Positions 59,225-64,000 of a stretch of 64,000 nt of DNA are shown here, piece after piece (the stretch's first letter is position 1; each line of letters opens with the position of its first letter). The stretch is taken from NCBI GenBank assembly GCA_050084985.1, contig JBITNC010000001.1, positions 178,126,001 to 178,190,000 on the forward strand. Reading direction: 5' to 3'. The translations under genes were made by a program, and so were the position numbers. Under the pieces are notes generated by a model that worked only from the letters and a program-made list of their open reading frames with translations, was not told where the DNA came from and ran no database searches. This DNA is from Nageia nagi. Its lineage: Eukaryota; Pinophyta.

Positions 59225-59644
59225 TGATCTATCAAAACCCTTTAAATCATCATAAGACTAAGCAATAACATCAACATATGTTTTACATAATTGTACAATT
59301 TCTTGAATCTATTTTAGAGTATTAGATATACCAATTTTTAATGAATTACCCAAAAAAAATTCATGTTCTTTATAGCTATCTGGGTTTATATTCATACCTC
59401 TTCTTTTTACTTGGTCACTCCTGTTAAACAATCCTTCGAATGGAATAAAATCCTTAGGGATTTTATTATTGTTCAGCTGAATTATGTCTTGCTCCTAGAA
59501 AACTTTAGAGTCCTCTTCACCTACTACATGACATACAACTTGTAATAAAAATTGGTTAATTTGAGCCTCATCATGGAATACCTACCAAAAGGAATCATTA
59601 TCCAGAACTGATGGCCTGAAAATGTGTTGAACACCCTTTCTCTG
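59225..59644 (-). pseudogene. linker between second RNase H and RT of gypsy C
   Basis: In the same frame as RT this reads as moderately coherent protein (DDLKGFDRSVIQHTIEF at its RT end; NKIPKDFIPFEGLFN near 59450) with several stops. No domain is recognised; it corresponds to the protease-RT spacer of other elements. Confidence 0.55.
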
Positions 59645-60060
59645 GAACTAGTCATTGGTAGGATCAAAATTGGCTCCCATTTGTGCTAAGGTGTTAGCTT
59701 TTTGGTTGAATTTCCTTGGGACAAACTAAATATGTAATGCTTTGAAATGCTCAAACAGATCCCAAACTTGATTCTTGTAAGATTTCAAATAATGATGCTT
59801 GACTGAACATTTACCTGTCACCTATTTCACAACCAACTTTGAATCCCCTTTGATCTTTAAACACTAAATTTTCATTTTGATGGCTTGTTCTAGTCCAAGG
59901 TAAAGAGCTTCATATTCTGCTACATTATTGGAACATAACTAGGTGAGTCTAAAAGAAAATTTATGTACCTTACCAGTTGGGTTGGTCAAGATAATTCCAG
60001 CTCTGGATCCATTTTTGGATCTTGCCCCATCAAAAGACATCTCCCAAATTTCATTTCTCC
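59645..60060 (-). pseudogene. second, Archaea-like RNase H of gypsy C, located between protease and RT
   Basis: On the minus strand WEMSFDGARSKNGSRAGIIL (about 60050 down) gives the first Asp. SNNVAEYEALYLGLEQA (about 59930) gives the Glu, KGDSKLVVK (about 59850) the second Asp, and NQKANTLAQMGAN the end of the domain. The spacing is the same as in the aRNH of element A at 3841-4235. It is read in the same frame as protease before and RT after, with TAG or TGA stops at the Gln-like positions. The position differs from element A, where the domain follows the first RNase H. Confidence 0.88.
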
Positions 60061-60718
60061 AAAAATCTTCCCTTGTGAGTTCTAGGATGAAAGATTCCAA
60101 TTCCATTAAACAATAATTTCCAAGCTCCAGGTCATAGATAGTGTTGAGGATACTCATACTACAAGGGTCTTCGGTTTGTAGTTCTTCCAGCAATTCATCT
60201 GATTCTTCCAATTTGCTAAAGATTGCACAAACCTCCTTTTTCTCTACGTGAAACTCAAAAATTTCCTCATTATTCAGTCTTACCCTCTTATTTCCACAAG
60301 GGATCAAATAATGGGTGTAGTCCATTGCTAGATAACCCCTTATTTTAGCTATAAATTCTCTAGACAGACATAGCCCGAACAAAGGGGGTAGCTCAACAAC
60401 TACAACTTCTTGAGTAATAATTATAGAGGGACACTTATGTATTTTCAAGACTATATCTTTGATCACTCCTACTATTTTGATAGGTGTGGAATCTAGTTGT
60501 AGTACTCTGATGGATGTTCTTGTCATAGGCAACCCCATCACATCGCATGCTGCTTTAGGCATCATAGTAGTAGCTACCCCAGAATCAACTAGACAATTAT
60601 GAAGTACATATCCCTTGATTTCGAAAGTCATATAAAAAGCTGGAGGTTTGTTCTTTCCCATCCTTGGATATTTTGATGTCTCAAAAAGATTAAGCACTCT
60701 TTCCATTCCTTCATTCAA
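60061..60718 (-). pseudogene. pro: aspartic protease of gypsy C
   Basis: CLVDSGVATTMMP (about 60595) is a standard Asp-Ser-Gly protease loop, intact here, unlike the Asp-Gly-Gly of element A. The frame is open from 60718 through 59939. It includes MPKAACDVMGLPM and a C-terminal FIAKIRGYLAMDYTHYLIP that fits the segment after the flap. A charged linker (LEESDELLEELQTEDP) joins it to the second RNase H. A one-base frameshift near 60730 separates it from gag. Confidence 0.82.
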
Positions 60719-60734
60719 TGCTATAAGAGACTTT

Positions 60735-62454
60735 TTAGTAAATCAATTTGCCCGATAATTTTTAAAGCTTCAAACAAGGACACTCTTGCAGGAGTTCTCT
60801 TTAGCTCTACCATAATGTTGAACTCTGGGATAGCCAGAGGTTCACCAATTTTATTTCTAAATCTATCGGTAAACCTTTCCTAAAGCTATAGAGTATCATC
60901 TTTTCTCTGATGTTTGGTGAGTGAAGGGAACCTTAACTTCTGAAGATTTTTATCGCTAGCTTTAGGCATCGGTTTGGTTTTCAGAAATGGGAATTTTTAG
61001 GAAACTATTTCCTTTTTTGGGGTCTTTTCCTTAGAACTAGAAATTGCATCTTGCTTTTTAGGAATCACTAAACCAAAACTCTTTTGGGATTCAACTTTTC
61101 TTTCTAGAATACCAGAGACTAGGGGTTTTTTCCCTAATCTTGTTTCCATAGTAAAAACTCTTATATTCGTTGGTGCAAAATTCATCAAGTTCACATCTTG
61201 GTTCATGTCGTCAGCTACACCAGGCAGAGGAATACCCCCACTTCTTGATAAATACTCTTGGTATTGATAAATAGGACATGTTGTTTGTTCATGAGCATCA
61301 TTGTAGGCCAAACACAAACCAGTGGCTGACCCGAAAGAGGAAGCTTGGTTTACATCCTCATTTAACACATGCTGAGCCTTTTCTATAGTAGGATAAGGAT
61401 ATCTTCTTACATTATTTTGCCTGCTTAGAATGGTAATCTGATTTGCCATATTCCTACACAAATTTTAGAGTTCCTAAATCTCTATTGATGAAGCTACCCC
61501 TTGATTCATATTAGGCTAAGGAGGGGCTGGTATGGCCAAGGGAGCTCTAGGGAATGGCAAGGTTGATGGCCACTATTGAACAGGGGTGGGAATACTGGCT
61601 AGAGGTGGAGCCAAACTAACTACTTGAGGTCTCAAAATTTGCTTTTGGGTAGTTACTGGAAAATAAGGCATTAGCATGCGACTTGGCAATTTTCCTACTA
61701 AAATAAGATAGGCTTCAGCATATACTACTTTTCTATAGACCTCCAAGAAAGTATTTACTCTAGAATTTTGGATTTATAGAGAGAGATCCAGAGGAAAGGC
61801 TCTTAGGTAATACATTAGGGCTTGAAATTACTGAGGCCTAACTAGCATTGGGACTCTCATCCAAGTTTTTTGGAATCTAATGTTGAAATCAGGGATATTT
61901 TCTTACTCATATCTTTTGATTGAAGTGAACTGTGTTAACAGAGAAAAAGGGTCTCCTAATTCATTAAATTCCAAGATAAAGGGCTCTGCTAGTTGAGCCC
62001 AAGTGGTTATAGATCCATTAGGAAGGCCCTTGTGCCAATCCAAGACCTTTCCTTTGAAATACTAAGCCAGTAATCTAACCATGACATCTTCATGTTGAAT
62101 ATTATGAATCTTAGCTAGGCCAGCTACATCAACACAATGCTCATAAGCCATTTTCTCTGAAGTTGCATCAAACTTCAGAAGGGTTTTGAAAACATTTGCT
62201 GGGATGTCATGCAACACGACCAAGGCTATTGGTACCCCATTGTCCCATGCCGGATAAATATTCTAAGCTGGATTAGCCATTTTAGGAGAGGTATTTCTAG
62301 TGTGAAGCTTGAATGGTTCTGGCTTGGTAAAGGATTTTAGGGTGCTGATACTATTTAAAGACTTGGAATTGATCAAGGTCTTTCTCTTAGGAGCATCAAA
62401 TGTTCTAAAATCTGGTGCTTCTTTTACTGCTCTGGTTTTAGATCTAGTCCACAT
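60735..62454 (-). pseudogene. gag: gag of gypsy C
   Basis: ATG at 62454 starts MWTRSKTRAVKEAPDFRTF. The capsid domain is readable as VLDWHKGLPNGSITTWAQLAEPFILEF (in pieces) and YEHCVDVAGLAKIHN, with several stops. The part 61461-60997 is open. The zinc knuckle (about 61330-61295) reads CLAYNDAHEQTTC, with Tyr where the second Cys is expected. PFNIMVELKRTP-like sequence, ending LKIIGQIDLLKS, precedes protease. Pro-rich stretches (near 61600-61500) resemble nucleocapsid linkers. All in one frame, broken only by stops. Confidence 0.85.
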
Positions 62455-62573
62455 AAACTCTAGGTTGCAAAAGAAGATAAAAGGTTCAAAAGCACATATG
62501 ATATTTACAAACAATATGATTTAATAAATACCATAGATAGTGCTTCAGCAGAGTCACCAATAAGTTTCTTTGT

Positions 62574-62591
62574 GTCCCACCAGGCATGCCA
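62574..62591 (-). promoter_or_regulatory. probable primer-binding site of gypsy C
   Basis: On the minus strand TGGCATGCCTGGTGGGAC lies about 12 bases inside the 5' LTR. The initial TGG and the distance fit a tRNA primer site; I cannot name the tRNA with confidence. Confidence 0.5.
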
Positions 62592-62602
62592 AAAAGAAAT
62601 AC

Positions 62603-63723
62603 TATTGATTAGGATTGTGTAATATATGCACCATGAACAATCTCAACCAAAGTAAATCAAGAACAGACTATGGTGATAGTCTGATCTCCAGAGAAGGTTG
62701 TTTCCTTATCTATTGGGTATAAGAGAAGTAACAAGAAAGAAAATAAAAGGAGTAGAGTGCGAGGAATTTAAGCAAAGGGCTTAGGGTAACAAGAGAGAAA
62801 GTAAAGGTGAATCACTAGTTCAGCGTGGGCTTTCACAGTGTGTGAAACCTTGGCCTGAATCTAGTGTAGTAGCTATAGTACAAGCTCTCACTCTCTAGTA
62901 GTTTCCTAGCTTTACTCTACCATGTATGTAGACACAGTTATACTAATAGCTCATAACTATCATCTAGGAAACATGCCAAGCTACCACCATGTAACCAAAT
63001 TAAGAATAACAATTACAAGTGCTAGATAAGAAAAGTCAAGATGGTATCATATTACTGATAAAAACTGCCAATCTTAAAGAACAAATGTAAAGAGCAAAAC
63101 TAGGGCTCCCGACCCTTTTTCCACTTTATTTTCATATACTTATAATAAAAAAATAATAGTTACAAGAAGATGAAAATAGAACAGTTACAAAAAAGGCCTC
63201 AAGATTCTGGTCACTTCTAACTATCATCATCTATATATGCTACTTGTCTAAATGTTACAAAAATGAGAAGGTCATGGAAGGTAACGTCTTCTTAGAACTA
63301 AGATTCTGCCTTTTGTAGGTATCTTTTCCTTTGTAACATCATCATTTTATTCTGAAATGCTTTACTTTTGGAACACTTAATTTACAGACTCTAGCTCTTC
63401 ACTTATCTCTTGCTGACCTCACCTCCTTCAGAACCTAGTCTTTTCCAAAACTGTGACTATCCTTTCTTTTGTGACATCATCATTTCAGCCCTATGTGCTT
63501 TATTCATTGACTCTAACTTTTCAATTACCCCTTGCTGACCTCACCATCTTCAAAACCCGATCTTAACAAAATTGTGACTATTCTTTCTTCCGTGACATCA
63601 TCATTTCCCTCTGGCATGCTTTATTTGCTTCAGAAAAACTCTCAAGGATCTTAAAATGAACTCATAATTGAAAGTAAAGTACACCAGGGCTTTAATAAAG
63701 AATTTATTATGTATAGATATATA
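62603..63723 (-). repeat. 5' LTR of gypsy C
   Basis: Paired with 51469-52590 over its whole length. On the minus strand it begins TATATATCTATAC; the other copy has TG, so the start is mutated. GGACC follows on the + strand. Confidence 0.92.
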
Positions 63724-63728
63724 GGACC

Positions 63729-64000
63729 TAAGGTTATGCAGAGACATCATGGCTTATGCAGTTAAGTCAAAAATGCTAAATAAATGCTTATGTAGCCATA
63801 ATATCCCTTATGTGGTGGAAGAAACTATTATGTAGTTAACTTCAAATAACCTTTATATGGTTAAGAAGATCCTTATATGGTAGAAATGGAGCTTATGCAA
63901 CAGGAATGGGTCTTATGTGGTGGAGAAGGAAGTTGTACAATGGAGCAATTTTGAATATTTTATAAGGACTAGATTAACATAAAAATAGTATAATAATTAC
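63729..64000. other. flank right of gypsy C, loosely repetitive
   Basis: Several diverged phrases of the type CTTATGTGGTGGAAGAA or CTTATATGGTTAAGAAG recur at intervals of about 25-35 bases between 63735 and 63935. A similar phrase (CCTTATGCAAGTGG) stands left of the element near 51432. No gene recognised. Confidence 0.5.

Larger units (their letters stand above)
51469..63723 (-). mobile_element. Ty3/gypsy retrotransposon C with aRNH before RT and a large accessory ORF
   Basis: LTRs of about 1.12 kb at 51469-52590 (3') and 62603-63723 (5') and a target duplication GGACC at 51464-51468 and 63724-63728. On the minus strand the order is gag, protease, Archaea-like RNase H, RT, first RNase H, integrase, then a 3.6-kb accessory ORF reaching the 3' LTR. 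The element is 12.3 kb long. Over the first 245 LTR bases I count about 15 differences, 12 of them transitions. All genes have stops or frameshifts, yet the RT and integrase catalytic residues persist. Confidence 0.93.

Overview
This window looks like intergenic DNA from a large, repeat-rich plant nuclear genome. It is AT-rich and holds Ty3/gypsy elements of the Tat type, which carry a second, Archaea-like RNase H, together with Ty1/copia elements primed by initiator-Met tRNA, plant-type (CCCTAAA) telomere-like repeats and fragments of a plant pentatricopeptide-repeat (PPR) gene. A gymnosperm would fit the style of the elements and the kilobase-scale interstitial telomeric array, but that is inference. 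I see no intact host gene, tRNA, rRNA or CRISPR. Every coding region seen is a retroelement gene or a decayed copy, broken by stops and frameshifts.

Layout. 1-8182 (+): a Tat-type gypsy element (A), 5' part outside the window, with gag, protease, RT, degenerate RNase H, second RNase H and integrase, then a tandem-repeat-rich 3' region and an LTR. It appears inserted into the end of a copia element whose 3' UTR and LTR resume at 8183-10726. 11622-15799 (+): a gag-only LTR element (TR-GAG type) with target duplication AAAAT. 18281-19345: a degenerate telomere-repeat block. About 21300-21480: a LINE remnant. 22139-22576: a fragment of the element C LTR. 24467-32282 (+): a decayed gypsy element (B) related to A, with target duplication GATAG. 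32700-36000 (-): a non-coding LTR element (LARD type) beside a (CATA)n microsatellite. 36008-38100 (-): a gypsy RNase H-integrase remnant. 38365-42730 (-): a large unidentified ORF broken by many stops. 42867-51277 (+): a complete copia element (B), target duplication AGGTC, with a 3.2-kb leader containing PPR-gene fragments. 51469-63723 (-): a complete gypsy element (C), target duplication GGACC.

The most unusual material is in element C and its surroundings. In C the second RNase H lies between protease and RT, not after the first RNase H as in element A. C also carries an accessory ORF of about 1,200 codons, in sense orientation between integrase and the 3' LTR. Another large unknown ORF, also with a coiled-coil-like tail, lies decayed at 38365-42730. 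Copia B appears to have picked up PPR gene sequence in its leader. The 3' regions of gypsy A and of both copia copies hold several unrelated tandem arrays. In one case a unit is single-copy in one element and tandem in the other.

The open reading frames are interrupted mainly by stops explicable by C-to-T change (CAG/CAA/CGA to stop), as expected for long-methylated silenced elements. Boundaries were set by comparing repeats by eye and by matching target-site duplications; lineage names and functions rest on recognised motifs, not on database searches.
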